The notes below the pieces were generated by a model that saw only the letters and a program-made list of their open reading frames with translations, did no database searches and was not told where the DNA came from. Below are positions 16,214 to 24,336 of a stretch of 28,719 nucleotides of DNA, one piece after another. The position numbers were made by a program, and so were the translations under genes. Origin of the DNA: Clostridium sp. AM34-11AC. GTDB taxonomy: Bacteria; Bacillota; Clostridia; Lachnospirales; Lachnospiraceae. Location: contig NZ_QWGL01000036.1 of NCBI RefSeq assembly GCF_003435375.1, positions 1-28,719 of the forward strand, given 5' to 3'. The first letter of the stretch is position 1; every line of letters begins with the position of its first letter.

Positions 16214-16459
16214 CCGAAAAACCATGTGTAAATTTTCTGACAGAATCATCTTTCCTCTTAACAGTATCTGAACTCTGCCCCCTGTATTTTTTTGATGTTT
16301 TTTGTAGTTTGAATTTAACATGGAATTGTAGCAACTAAGTAACTGTTTGGCAGGTCAGCGCATTCCCTGCACCGACCGTAAGTAACACAGGCTTGACCGC
16401 GGCTGTGAATTCACTGAACCGTTACCTGGTGAACAACTATATAAGAGGGGGTAAATCTT
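16214..16459. other. Spacer before gltS
   Basis: Together with the clpX leader this makes a 367 bp gap. A short hairpin-forming stretch (GGTC/GACC arms around 16353-16377) and GAGGGGG before the gltS ATG are visible. I found no convincing promoter pair and no riboswitch I can name. Confidence 0.35.
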
Positions 16460-17644
16460 ATGATCACTTTACAGCTCGACATGTACCAGGCCTGCGCCCT
16501 CGGCGCTCTCGTCTATTGTCTCGGACGACTCATGGTCAACAAACTTTCATTCTTAAGTAAGTACTGCATCCCGGCACCGGTTGCCGGCGGTATCGTATTC
16601 GCCTTTGCTCATCTGGCGTTATACGCAGCAGGAATTCTGGAACTCTCCTTTGACACAACATTACAGAGTGTCTTCATGACGGTCTTCTTCTGCAGCGTCG
16701 GATTCACAGCCTGCTTCCGTCTGTTGAAAAAGGGCGGACTTCAGGTATTTCTGTTCCTCGGACTCGCAGTCGCCATCTGTGTCATCCAGGACGCAGTTGG
16801 CAGCGGTCTCGCAGCAGCCTTTGGTCTGGATCCGCTGCTCGGCTTATGTATGGGTTCCATGCCGTTAGTAGGCGGACACGGAACATCCGGTTCCTTCGGA
16901 CCGCTTCTTGAAACAGATTACGCCGTTGTAGGCGCTACCACAGTTGCTCTCGCGGCAGCTACATACGGACTTGTATCCGGAAGTATGATGGGCGGCCCGA
17001 TCGCACGTGCCCGTGTTGAAAAACTCCACTTAAAATCCACAGCAGCTGAGGAAGGCAACGAGACAGCTGAGGTTATGCCGGCCGTTGATGGTCAGAAATT
17101 CACAACATCCGCAATGTTTTTAGCAGTTGCCATCGGTCTCGGTACTCTTATTTTCACATTCTTCAAAGATGTATGCCACCTGACATTCCCGACTTATATC
17201 GGCGCTATGCTCGCAGCAGCAGCGATCCGCAATATCTGGGATGTCCAGCACAAAGAACTTCCGATGGTTGAGATTGACGCCCTCGGCGGACTTTCCTTAA
17301 ATCTGTTCCTGTCCATGGCTATGATGAGCTTAAAGCTTTGGCAGTTAGCAGCACTTGCTCTTCCGATGATCGTCATCCTGCTTGTTCAGACGATTGTTAT
17401 GTTCCTGTACGCGAACTTCGTTGTATTCAACGTTATGGGACGTGACTACGAGGCAGCTGCCATGACAACTGCATTCTGCGGTTTCGGTATGGGCGCTACC
17501 CCGAACGCTATGGCAAACATGAGAGCACTCGTTGAGCGCTACGGTGCAGCTCCGAGAGCATTCTTCATCGTACCGTTAGTAGGAAGCTTATTCGTTGACT
17601 TCTTCAACTCCATGGTACTGACCACGTTCATGAATTTCCTGTAA
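16460..17644 (+). CDS. gltS: Sodium/glutamate symporter
   Basis: A GltS/ESS family membrane transporter of 394 residues that couples Na+ entry to glutamate uptake. The N-terminal segment with SFLSKYCIPAPVAGGIVFA (30-48) and the re-entrant pore loop GSMPLVGGHGTSGSFGP (132-148) are family hallmarks. The second half repeats the fold, with FCGFGMGATPNAMANM as the matching inverted loop. About ten to twelve hydrophobic segments are seen. GAGGGGG precedes the ATG by eight bases. It is a single-gene unit ended by the strong hairpin downstream. Confidence 0.94.
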   Translation: MITLQLDMYQACALGALVYCLGRLMVNKLSFLSKYCIPAPVAGGIVFAFAHLALYAAGILELSFDTTLQSVFMTVFFCSVGFTACFRLLKKGGLQVFLFLGLAVAICVIQDAVGSGLAAAFGLDPLLGLCMGSMPLVGGHGTSGSFGPLLETDYAVVGATTVALAAATYGLVSGSMMGGPIARARVEKLHLKSTAAEEGNETAEVMPAVDGQKFTTSAMFLAVAIGLGTLIFTFFKDVCHLTFPTYIGAMLAAAAIRNIWDVQHKELPMVEIDALGGLSLNLFLSMAMMSLKLWQLAALALPMIVILLVQTIVMFLYANFVVFNVMGRDYEAAAMTTAFCGFGMGATPNAMANMRALVERYGAAPRAFFIVPLVGSLFVDFFNSMVLTTFMNFL

Positions 17645-17689
17645 ACATGTTTTCAGGAACTTTTCGATAAAACCTTTATACCTTTACAA

Positions 17690-17735
17690 AACAAGACCGC
17701 CTTTCCCGTGATCACTCCAGGGAGGCGGTCTTGTT
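17690..17735. terminator. Bidirectional terminator gltS / htrA
   Basis: The arms AACAAGACCGCCT (17690-17702) and AGGCGGTCTTGTT (17723-17735) are perfect over 13 bp. U-rich sequence follows on both strands, so it serves both converging genes. Confidence 0.9.
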
Positions 17736-17759
17736 TCTCTATTTTATATCGACTCTTTA

Positions 17760-19379
17760 TTATTTTCCGATCTTAGACTGGCTCTGCGCCGGTTTCTGAT
17801 CCTGCTGTCCGCCCTGGCTCTGACTGTTTTCACTGTCAGACTCAGCCGGACGCTGCTTTAAGGTTAACTGGACTTCTCTCTCCTGATAGCTGCCGTTTAC
17901 AAGAGACTGGACAGTCAATGTTACGGTATCACCGGATTTATAGTAAGTCAGAAGCTTTGCAAGGTCCGCGTAGTTGGAGATCTTCTCACCATCCAGCTTT
18001 GTAATGATGTCCTTCTCGTGAAGATCGGAACCTGCGGCTGCGGAGTCTTCCATGATCTTGTAGACATAGACACCCTGCGGCATTCCGTACATCTTTGCCA
18101 TGGACTCATCAATGTTCTGTAACTGGATTCCGAGATAGCCCTGCTCAGACTCGGAAACCGCGATCTTTGTGGTCCTTGTCATGAGGTCATCGATGATGTC
18201 TTTTGCTTTAGAGATCGGGATCGCGTAACCGACGCCTTCAACACTTGTATCCGCGTACTTTGCTTCGTTGATGCCGATAACTTCACCTTTGGAGTTTAAG
18301 AGAGCTCCGCCGCTGTTGCCTGGGTTGATCGCTGCGTCTGTCTGGATGACGGTCTTAGTCGCATCGTCAACTTTGATCTCTCTGTTTAACGCGCTTACAT
18401 GTCCGACTGTCACGCTCTGGCCAAGTCCAAGCGCGTTGCCGATGGCGATAACGCCCTGCCCCATCTTTAAGGAATCGGAATCACCGAGTGTCGCCGCTTT
18501 GATCTTGTCCTTTGTGTCAGCGGAGATCTTGTCGAGCGGAACTGCGATTACTGCGAGATCCGCCTCGGAGTCTGTGCCCTTAATGGCCGCGTCCGCAGTG
18601 CTCTCATCTGCGAACGTCACGGTAAGTCCCTCGGAATCACTGACAACGTGGTTGTTTGTAACGATCAGAAGCTCGGAGTCATTCTGTCCGACGATGATGC
18701 CGGAACCGCTGCTCGGGACTTCGTAGGTCTGGGATTGTCCAAACCAGGTGTTGCTCTGGTAGACCTGGGTATTTGTGATCGATACGACAGACGGAAGGGT
18801 TGCGTCCACAATCGCGGAGACATCCTCAATAACAACACCGTTGCTGGAAGTTGTGGATGTGTTCGCTGCCGGGATCTGGGTCGTCTGCCCGATGGTCTCG
18901 TTTACCTGAGAGCTCTGGTACGGCAACAGGGTGTTGGCCGCACGGTTGACTCCGTACATCGTTCCGCCGGATACGACACCGAAGAGGATCGCTGCCGCCG
19001 CGACAAGAGCTGTCGTCTTGGCGTAGGAGTGTTTCTTCGAAGCGTGGTGGCTGTTTCCGTTTCCGTTCGGATTCTGTCCATGTCCCTGATAATAGTCGTA
19101 CTGCTGATACGGGTTCGTGTACTGGTTCTGGTTTCCGTAATACTGCTGATGCTGCTGCCCGCTGTAGTAACCGTTCTGGCCGTTCGGATTTCCGTTATAC
19201 GGCTGGCCGTTCTGTGTACCGGAACCAAGTCTTCCGTAGACCTGTCTTCCTGTATGCTCACCCTGAGGCTGCTGGGCTCCGTTTTGGGTGTTCTGAGTGT
19301 TCTGCGTATTTATCGGCTGTTCATTATTTTTCTTTTCGTTTTCATTATTTACTTCGTTCCATTTATTTTCATCATACAT
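17760..19379 (-). CDS. htrA: HtrA/DegP-like membrane-anchored serine protease
   Basis: A surface quality-control protease of 539 residues. Residues 1-115 are a cytoplasmic low-complexity tail rich in Asn, Gln, Gly and Tyr. One membrane segment follows at about 121-139. The trypsin-like domain carries the triad His244 (TNNHVV), Asp274 (SEADLAVIAV) and Ser356 (NPGNSGGALL). A single PDZ domain occupies about 410-508 (GYLGIQL to VQLTLKQR), and the C-terminus is Gln/Ser-rich. This is the Gram-positive HtrA layout with the catalytic part outside. AAAGGAG precedes the ATG. Tandem repeats near the promoter suggest response-regulator control. Confidence 0.93.
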   Translation of the reverse strand: MYDENKWNEVNNENEKKNNEQPINTQNTQNTQNGAQQPQGEHTGRQVYGRLGSGTQNGQPYNGNPNGQNGYYSGQQHQQYYGNQNQYTNPYQQYDYYQGHGQNPNGNGNSHHASKKHSYAKTTALVAAAAILFGVVSGGTMYGVNRAANTLLPYQSSQVNETIGQTTQIPAANTSTTSSNGVVIEDVSAIVDATLPSVVSITNTQVYQSNTWFGQSQTYEVPSSGSGIIVGQNDSELLIVTNNHVVSDSEGLTVTFADESTADAAIKGTDSEADLAVIAVPLDKISADTKDKIKAATLGDSDSLKMGQGVIAIGNALGLGQSVTVGHVSALNREIKVDDATKTVIQTDAAINPGNSGGALLNSKGEVIGINEAKYADTSVEGVGYAIPISKAKDIIDDLMTRTTKIAVSESEQGYLGIQLQNIDESMAKMYGMPQGVYVYKIMEDSAAAGSDLHEKDIITKLDGEKISNYADLAKLLTYYKSGDTVTLTVQSLVNGSYQEREVQLTLKQRPAESDSENSQSQGGQQDQKPAQSQSKIGK

Positions 19380-19473
19380 AATAGGAATCTCCTTTCTGTG
19401 TTGAAATTTTCGATGTTTCTTTTTGTACTTAAGGACTCTCTCTTTTTCTTTCCTCTCCTTAACTACATGACAT

Positions 19474-19509
19474 AGTGTACCAGTGAAATGTGATGAAAGT
19501 GTGATGAAA
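19474..19509 (-). promoter_or_regulatory. htrA promoter region with 11-bp tandem repeats
   Basis: TGTGATGAAA is repeated at 19489-19498 and 19500-19509, an 11-base period; on the htrA strand it reads TTTCATCACA twice. A TG-extended TACACT (19474-19479) serves as -10, and the repeats cover the weak -35. Direct repeats at one helical turn fit an OmpR-family regulator such as CssR-type control of htrA. This is inferred. Confidence 0.5.
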
Positions 19510-19568
19510 CATGCACGGTTCTGTGAAATAGCGTCACAATTCCCGTGTTTTTGTAATACGCAAAAAAA

Positions 19569-19623
19569 TCCCGGAATCCATCAGTGGGCTGCTATTCTGT
19601 ACCCATCCGGATGGATTCCGGGA
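19569..19623 (-). terminator. Terminator of uppP
   Basis: The arms TCCCGGAATCCATC and GATGGATTCCGGGA are perfect over 14 bp and are followed on the minus strand by seven T residues. It begins 16 bases after the uppP stop. Confidence 0.92.
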
Positions 19624-19638
19624 AACTCTTGTTTTTCT

Positions 19639-20478
19639 TTATTTTGTCAGGATCGCAGTCAGTCCGAAATAGATCAGGACGATCACACCGAGGACGATGC
19701 GGTAGTATCCGAAGAATTTGAAGTCATGTTTTTTGACATATCCGAGTAAGAACTGGATCGAGTACATGGAAACGACGAAGGCGATCACCATGGCAGCTGC
19801 CATGAAGAAGAGCTCCATTGCGGAGAATGCCAGGCCGTAGTGAAGGATCTTTAAGAGACTGGCGCCGAACATGACCGGAATTCCAAGGAAGAAGGTGAAC
19901 TCCGATGCGGCGGTTCTGGAACAGCCAAGCATCATCGCACCGAGGATCGTTGCGCCGGATCTCGATGTACCCGGGATCAGCGCGAGAAGCTGGAAGAGAC
20001 CGATGTAAAATGCGGTCTGGTAACTAATCTGGGATACTTTCTTTATGCGGAATTCCGCGTGCTGGTTGCGGTTCTCGAAGGCAATAAAAATAACACCGTA
20101 GATGATGAGCATCGCCGCTACCACATATGGATTATAGAGATACTTGTCAAGCACTTCGTCAAGCAGGATTCCGACCACGGCAGCCGGAAGGCAGGCGATG
20201 ATGATCTTAAACCATAGATGCCATGTGGCGCGCTTCTGTGTCGGTTTTTTCCCCGGATCAAATGGGTTCAGGCGTCTGAAATACAGGACCAGTACCGCGA
20301 GAATTGCGCCTAACTGGATCACGACGCGGAACACGTTCATGAATTCTTCTGATACATTCAGGTGGACGATATTCTCCACAAGGATCAGGTGACCGGTGCT
20401 GCTGATCGGAAGCCATTCGGTGAAACCTTCGACGACACCGAATACGACGATCTTTAGAAATTCGATAAAGTTGCTCAT
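19639..20478 (-). CDS. uppP: Undecaprenyl-diphosphatase
   Basis: A BacA/UppP membrane phosphatase of 279 residues that recycles the C55-PP lipid carrier for peptidoglycan and surface glycans. The two catalytic signatures are EWLPISSTGH (21-30) and PGTSRSGAT (about 169-177). Around eight hydrophobic segments are visible. The ATG at 20476-20478 is used because GGAG lies five bases upstream; an in-frame GTG two codons earlier overlaps the ribosome site itself. It is monocistronic, with its own terminator, and functionally complements the glycan locus at the other end of the window. Confidence 0.95.
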   Translation of the reverse strand: MSNFIEFLKIVVFGVVEGFTEWLPISSTGHLILVENIVHLNVSEEFMNVFRVVIQLGAILAVLVLYFRRLNPFDPGKKPTQKRATWHLWFKIIIACLPAAVVGILLDEVLDKYLYNPYVVAAMLIIYGVIFIAFENRNQHAEFRIKKVSQISYQTAFYIGLFQLLALIPGTSRSGATILGAMMLGCSRTAASEFTFFLGIPVMFGASLLKILHYGLAFSAMELFFMAAAMVIAFVVSMYSIQFLLGYVKKHDFKFFGYYRIVLGVIVLIYFGLTAILTK

Positions 20479-20518
20479 ATTCACTCCTATGCTTTATATT
20501 TTAAATATAGCGTGCGGT

Positions 20519-20550
20519 CTTCTTGTTTTCATTGTCATGAAAACAAGAAG
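20519..20550. other. Perfect 14-bp hairpin upstream of uppP
   Basis: CTTCTTGTTTTCAT and ATGAAAACAAGAAG surround the tetraloop TGTC. It lies about 40 bases before the uppP ATG and lacks a U-run, so it may be a leader structure or an operator rather than a terminator. Confidence 0.45.
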
Positions 20551-20576
20551 CTTCGGGCATCCGCCCTATGTCAACA

Positions 20577-20627
20577 GGTTCAAAAAAATGCTTCTGCAAG
20601 CAAGCTTGCGGCGCATTTTTCCGAACC
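20577..20627 (-). terminator. Terminator of ung
   Basis: The outer arms GGTTC/GAACC enclose AAAAATGC/GCATTTTT and an inner GCAAG/CTTGC stem. The minus strand runs into seven T residues. It starts about 20 bases after the ung stop. Confidence 0.75.
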
Positions 20628-20647
20628 CGCTGACGCACGCCAGATTG

Positions 20648-21325
20648 CTAGTTGATATTTTCGATCTGCCAGTCGATCGGCTCGATTCCGTTCTCTTTTA
20701 AATACTTGTTTGTCTTACTAAACGGTCTGCTGCCGAAAAATCCACGATAGGCGGACAACGGGCTCGGGTGCGGTGACTCGAGGATCAGATGCTTCGGATT
20801 CGTCAGCATTGGCTTTTTCATCTGCGCCGGGCGTCCCCAGAGGATAAATACCATCGGGCGGTCCTGCTCGTTTAAGACGCGGATCGCGGCGTCCGTGAAT
20901 TCCTCCCAGCCGATATTCTTGTGGGAGTTGGCCGCATGGGCACGAACGGTCAGGACTGTGTTTAAGAGCATCACACCCTGATCTGCCCACTTCTTTAAAT
21001 ATCCATTGTTCGGGATATAGCAGCCGCAGTCCTCATGAAGTTCCTTATAGATATTGACCAGGGACGGCGGGATCTCCACCGACGGCTTTACGGAAAAGCT
21101 CAGTCCATGCGCCTGCCCCGGCTCGTGGTACGGGTCCTGTCCCAGGATCACTACTTTTACTTTTGAGAGCGGAGTAAACGCAAAGGCGTTGAAGATGTCA
21201 TCCGGCGCCGGGTAGACTTCCTTTGTCTCGTACTCGCTCTTTACGGTCTCGTATAATTTCCTGTAATACGGCTTTTTGAATTCCCCGCTCATAGGGACCA
21301 ACCAGTCATTTGCGATCGCAGCCAT
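20648..21325 (-). CDS. ung: Uracil-DNA glycosylase
   Basis: A family 1 uracil-DNA glycosylase of 225 residues that removes uracil from DNA in base-excision repair. The water-activating motif [17 protein letters not shown] carries Asp64, and the DNA-intercalation loop [18 protein letters not shown] lies near the C-terminus. [18 protein letters not shown] is also a family region. The ATG has a near-perfect AAGGAGG site seven bases away. It follows the sirtuin-like gene by 98 bases and has its own promoter. Confidence 0.97.
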   Translation of the reverse strand: MAAIANDWLVPMSGEFKKPYYRKLYETVKSEYETKEVYPAPDDIFNAFAFTPLSKVKVVILGQDPYHEPGQAHGLSFSVKPSVEIPPSLVNIYKELHEDCGCYIPNNGYLKKWADQGVMLLNTVLTVRAHAANSHKNIGWEEFTDAAIRVLNEQDRPMVFILWGRPAQMKKPMLTNPKHLILESPHPSPLSAYRGFFGSRPFSKTNKYLKENGIEPIDWQIENIN

Positions 21326-21365
21326 ATTTCCTCCTTGTTGTATTTATTCGTAACGCTTCAGTACC

Positions 21366-21394
21366 TTCATAATTTTATGTTTTCTTACCGTCAA
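21366..21394 (-). promoter_or_regulatory. Promoter for ung
   Basis: TTGACG (21389-21394), a 17-base spacer and TATGAA (21366-21371) on the minus strand, about 40 bases before the ung ATG. Confidence 0.55.
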
Positions 21395-21423
21395 CACAGC
21401 AAGTGCTCAAACCTCCTGAACAG

Positions 21424-21939
21424 TTACACTCTTTCTAAGAAATCATCCACTAATTTAAACGATACCTCCGCCACCGGACATGATTTCCCAGAAAGCTCTT
21501 CCGGCACCTGAGAAAAGATCTTGTGAACCCGGAACAGATACGCCTTATTGTTTAACATTGCTGTCTTCTCAAAGGGCCAGCGGATCAGGGACGGATCTTT
21601 ATAGTTCTCACCAAGCTCCAGGAGCACCGTGTTCCGGTTCAGGGTGCAGGAAAGCCATAAGGTATAATGCTTCCACGCTTCTTCCGTAAAGGATACGCTG
21701 TGGGGAACTGCCATATGACCGGCAGAAAAGCCCAGCCGGTCCGCATCCTCACCGGACAGTGAAGTTATGATATAATAATCCTTTCCATCCAGAAAATTTT
21801 TTAACTTTTCGGCGGCATGAAGGACCTCTTCCTCCTCCGTGCCTTCTTTTTTCTTCCACTCAGAGCCGATCCCCACCAGGATCTTTTCCGCGTTTTCCAG
21901 TTTTTCCTTCAGGATCTTTTCTGCTTCTGTCTTTTCCAA
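21424..21939 (-). CDS. Small degenerate sirtuin-like protein
   Basis: A 171-residue protein that follows the order of Sir2-family motifs, closest in pattern to macrodomain-linked SirTM enzymes. Residues 17-26 (AEKILVGIGS) match the first Rossmann strand and loop. DYYIITSLSGEDADRLGF (54-71) stands where sirtuins read YFVxTTNxDxxFxxAGF. VLLELGENYKDPSLIRWPFE (105-124) matches the LELGxGxxTPxIIRxPF motif. The TTN-D residues are lost, and no zinc cysteines are present, so catalytic activity is doubtful. The start is TTG with GGAGG six bases upstream and a good promoter. No macrodomain or lipoate genes are nearby. Confidence 0.6.
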   Translation of the reverse strand: MEKTEAEKILKEKLENAEKILVGIGSEWKKKEGTEEEEVLHAAEKLKNFLDGKDYYIITSLSGEDADRLGFSAGHMAVPHSVSFTEEAWKHYTLWLSCTLNRNTVLLELGENYKDPSLIRWPFEKTAMLNNKAYLFRVHKIFSQVPEELSGKSCPVAEVSFKLVDDFLERV

Positions 21940-21983
21940 GCTTTTCCTCCAATATTCTGCATAATTCGTTTTCGAACGTTAAC

Positions 21984-22012
21984 ATCATAACATAAATGGG
22001 GTCTGGATTCAA
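21984..22012 (-). promoter_or_regulatory. Promoter for the sirtuin-like gene
   Basis: On the minus strand TTGAAT (22007-22012) and TATGAT (21984-21989) are 17 bases apart, about 45 bases before the TTG start. Confidence 0.55.
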
Positions 22013-22250
22013 CTGATCCCTCTTGTCCTTTGCTTTTCATTTTCTTAAGTTTTTCTGTCTGCGGCAGAATACGTTCCGCCGTCCTTGAATTCTTATGGCA
22101 TGTCAGCGACATTCCAGAAGTGCCATGCATAATTTTCCCCTGTATCTCTCATACTTTTTTTGCAGATGAATATCAGACAGATCCATAGCTGTTGTTTTTA
22201 TCAGCTGTCTGAAGAAACTGCATGGCAATTATTATGGAAAGGATGGATCA
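22013..22250. other. Intergenic spacer before 22251
   Basis: The remainder of a 311 bp gap. It holds two imperfect hairpins: ATGGCA/TGCCAT near 22096-22130, and AGCTG/CAGCT with CAGAC/GTCTG near 22170-22210. I see no gene and no convincing plus-strand promoter. Confidence 0.35.
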
Positions 22251-22685
22251 ATGATGGAAGAGCACTCAGTCAATCTTCTCCGCGAATGTGACTCCGGCTG
22301 CAAAATGGCGGCGGAAAGCCTGGAACAGATCCGGGATATGGTGTCGGATCAGGAGCTCTGGAAGGATATCACGGAAAGCTATGAAAAACATCAGGAGCTG
22401 GACGCAAAGATCAAAAAGACCTTAAGCGCCATGGAGGAAGAGGGAAAAGAACCGGGAAAAATGGCATCTGCCTGGTCATGGATGTCCACAGAAATGCGTA
22501 TGCTGGCAAAGGGCGGCGACAAAGAAGCCGCCAGTATTGTCACTGACGGCTGTAATATGGGGATCAAGACCATATGCGGTTATAAAAATCAGTATTCTGG
22601 TGCGTCAAAGGCTGTCATGGAGATCGCCGATGAGCTCACCGGGATGGAGGAAAATCTCAGAGATCATATGAAGAAATTTCTATAA
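22251..22685 (+). CDS. Ferritin-like helical protein, function unknown
   Basis: A 144-residue, all-helical, soluble protein whose pattern suggests a four-helix bundle like the DUF2383/ferritin-like families. Regular acidic and His positions occur early (MMEEHSVNLLRECDSGCKMA, then ESYEKHQELDAKI). The most conserved-looking part is WSWMSTEMRM followed by DGCNMGIKTICGYKNQY. Whether it binds iron cannot be judged, because the paired Glu/His ligands are not clear. AAAGGATGG precedes two adjacent ATG codons; the first is used. It is a single gene with no same-strand partner. Confidence 0.65.
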   Translation: MMEEHSVNLLRECDSGCKMAAESLEQIRDMVSDQELWKDITESYEKHQELDAKIKKTLSAMEEEGKEPGKMASAWSWMSTEMRMLAKGGDKEAASIVTDGCNMGIKTICGYKNQYSGASKAVMEIADELTGMEENLRDHMKKFL

Positions 22686-22750
22686 CGGTTCAGCAGATCT
22701 CTTCCGCTTTCCTATCTTCCGGCCGGTGCCCCGCCACCGCCGGAAACTCC

Positions 22751-22911
22751 GAATATTTCACAAAGCCGATCTTTGCAATCAAGCACACGGTGGACCGGCT
22801 CGCAGAAAATGATTTTTCCGCCCGCGTCGATGTTCTTCGAAAGGAAGTCATCGCCAATGTCTCCCCTGAGCTCCGCTCCCCACTTTCCGTGATCTCCGGC
22901 TACGCAGAAAA
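22751..22911 (+). pseudogene. Sensor histidine kinase relic (HAMP-HisKA)
   Basis: The plus-strand frame starting at 22751 reads FTKPIFAIKHTVDRLAENDF, the end of a membrane-linked HAMP domain. It goes on with SARVDV, then directly RKEVIANVSPELRSPLSVIS and GYAE. The last part is the H-box of a histidine kinase, normally NVSHELRTPL, but the phospho-acceptor His is Pro. About 25 residues expected between HAMP and H-box are missing, and the ATPase domain is absent. There is no start codon with a ribosome site. The fragment ends at a terminator hairpin. It is a decayed remnant. Confidence 0.75.
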
Positions 22912-22949
22912 AGGACTGGCAAAACACCGTAATGCTTTTTGCCAGTCCT
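22912..22949. terminator. Terminator of the ATC-hydrolase-like gene
   Basis: AGGACTGGCAAAA (22912-22924) pairs with TTTTGCCAGTCCT (22937-22949), 13 bp. The minus strand continues with a T-run, and T-rich sequence also follows on the plus strand. It directly follows the stop at 22954-22956. Confidence 0.85.
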
Positions 22950-22953
22950 ATTT

Positions 22954-23790
22954 TTAAATTCCTAATCTTTCAAAAAAATTCTTATAAAATTCTGTTTTCA
23001 ACAGTTCTTTAGCACCATAACGGTCATACTTATTCCACAGTGGATCATCATCCATATTAACATATAATGGAAAATGTTTATCTGCAAATTCTCTGCTAAG
23101 CTTTTGATGCATTTCCGTTGACTCCTGTATTAAATGTTCTGCAGCATCCTCCGCCCATACATGAAGTGCCTTTGTCATTACTTTTACCGCCTGATCTGGA
23201 CATTCCTCATATAAAACTTCCAACATATAATAGTAAACTCTTACACATAATGAAGAGAATCCCGATTTACCTGCTTCAGCTGAACCGTCAATCTGAGGGA
23301 CCTTATAACCTGGATCATATTCCGCAAAACACTTCGCTTTCTTGTCGGACGGAACATTTGCCTTTCTCAAAACAACGTGGAAATCGCAATAGCCATCCCC
23401 ATCTTGTGTCAGGGTCTGTGCCAGATTAACCTGAGTCAGACCAAATGCATATTCCTGATAGCATGCGCGATGAAATTCTTCACAATAAATTCTTCCTATT
23501 CTTCTTGCATCATATTGATCCCAAACTTCTGCCATCGGGCAAACAAGTGTATGTGAATTTCTTTCTTCATCTGTCAATTTCAAGCGATCCCTGCGAAATC
23601 TCGGATCTGACGGCAGATCACTGCATACGGCAAACAGACTATGCATATTAATTTTTACACCCAGTGCCTCATGCTTTTCTCTTCGAGTTCGACCACGGTC
23701 TTTGCCATATCGCCTCGTTGCTTCGCGGACGATTCGTTCCCCCTTTTCTCCAAGAGCGTTCATAATCTCTCTTGCGAGCAATGCATACAT
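22954..23790 (-). CDS. ATC-hydrolase-family protein, probably 5'-truncated
   Basis: A 278-residue protein resembling the L-2-amino-thiazoline-4-carboxylic acid hydrolase family. Members open a thiazoline ring on the way to cysteine, though most clostridial ones are untested. The supporting pattern is VCPMAEVWDQYDARRIGRIY with CEEFHRACYQEY, and later LTQDGDGYCDFHVVLRK. The ATG at 23788-23790 has no ribosome site, and the sequence before it is the antisense of a LysR fragment. The protein begins already inside a helix (MYALLAREIMNALGEKG), where relatives usually have about twenty more residues. The gene is more AT-rich than its neighbours. It may be non-functional. Confidence 0.6.
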   Translation of the reverse strand: MYALLAREIMNALGEKGERIVREATRRYGKDRGRTRREKHEALGVKINMHSLFAVCSDLPSDPRFRRDRLKLTDEERNSHTLVCPMAEVWDQYDARRIGRIYCEEFHRACYQEYAFGLTQVNLAQTLTQDGDGYCDFHVVLRKANVPSDKKAKCFAEYDPGYKVPQIDGSAEAGKSGFSSLCVRVYYYMLEVLYEECPDQAVKVMTKALHVWAEDAAEHLIQESTEMHQKLSREFADKHFPLYVNMDDDPLWNKYDRYGAKELLKTEFYKNFFERLGI

Positions 23791-23792
23791 AA

Positions 23793-24173
23793 TTGTATAA
23801 CTATCAAAAAAAAGATTCTATTCCCGCATCTGTGCTGGCAGATTATCCTATGGTTGTTCACCCTAATTTACATTCCGGACCATTTTCTGATATTTTTTCC
23901 CGCTTAGGAATCCCAGAAAACAAAAATCGTATTATTGCTGGATCCCGTGCTATTATTTATGATACTCTTGAACATACAGATGCTTATTATGTGTCTTCTG
24001 ATTTAAAACAGGGCTACCGGAAAATAGAAACTCCCAAAAATTTACGTTCTTTTCTAATTGATGGATGCACAATTACTTCTGAAATTGGCTGGATCCGACA
24101 TGAAGACTATACGCTTTCTCCTATTGCCAAAGAGTTCATTAAAGAATTAACTTGGATGTTTCAAGAATTGTAA
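23793..24173 (+). pseudogene. LysR-type regulator C-terminal fragment
   Basis: About 126 codons that match the second half of a LysR substrate-binding domain: VLADYPMVVHPNLHSGPFSD, then RAIIYDTLEHTDAYYVSSDL, and ending SEIGWIRHEDYTLSP with AKEFIKELTWMF. The DNA-binding helix-turn-helix and first effector subdomain are missing. A TAA lies directly before the first codon (TTG) and there is no ribosome site. It abuts the 5' end of the ATC-hydrolase-like gene, the usual divergent regulator-target arrangement. A deletion probably removed the control region and both N-termini. Confidence 0.72.
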
Positions 24174-24242
24174 TTATCATTTTTTCAATAACAGTTATGA
24201 CTTTTATCGATAACAATACTATGTCTCACGATATAAACTTTG

Positions 24243-24267
24243 GGGGTGTCGGCAATCGCAACACCCC
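24243..24267. other. GGGGTGT/ACACCCC hairpin
   Basis: Seven-base perfect arms at 24243-24249 and 24261-24267 with an 11-base loop, 70 bases past the LysR fragment. No U-run follows. Confidence 0.4.
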
Positions 24268-24336
24268 TTGTGGACTTTCAACGCAGACTGGCGGTAAGTT
24301 CATCATACTTAGAAACGTGCGCCGCAAGGCACACGC

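Noticed and set aside
16073..16321. 82-codon frame in the clpX leader
   Set aside because: It runs through the promoter and the palindrome, has no recognisable motif and overlaps the clpX start.
16330..16450. Riboswitch ahead of gltS
   Set aside because: Only short, weak pairings are visible and no conserved core of a known class could be recognised.
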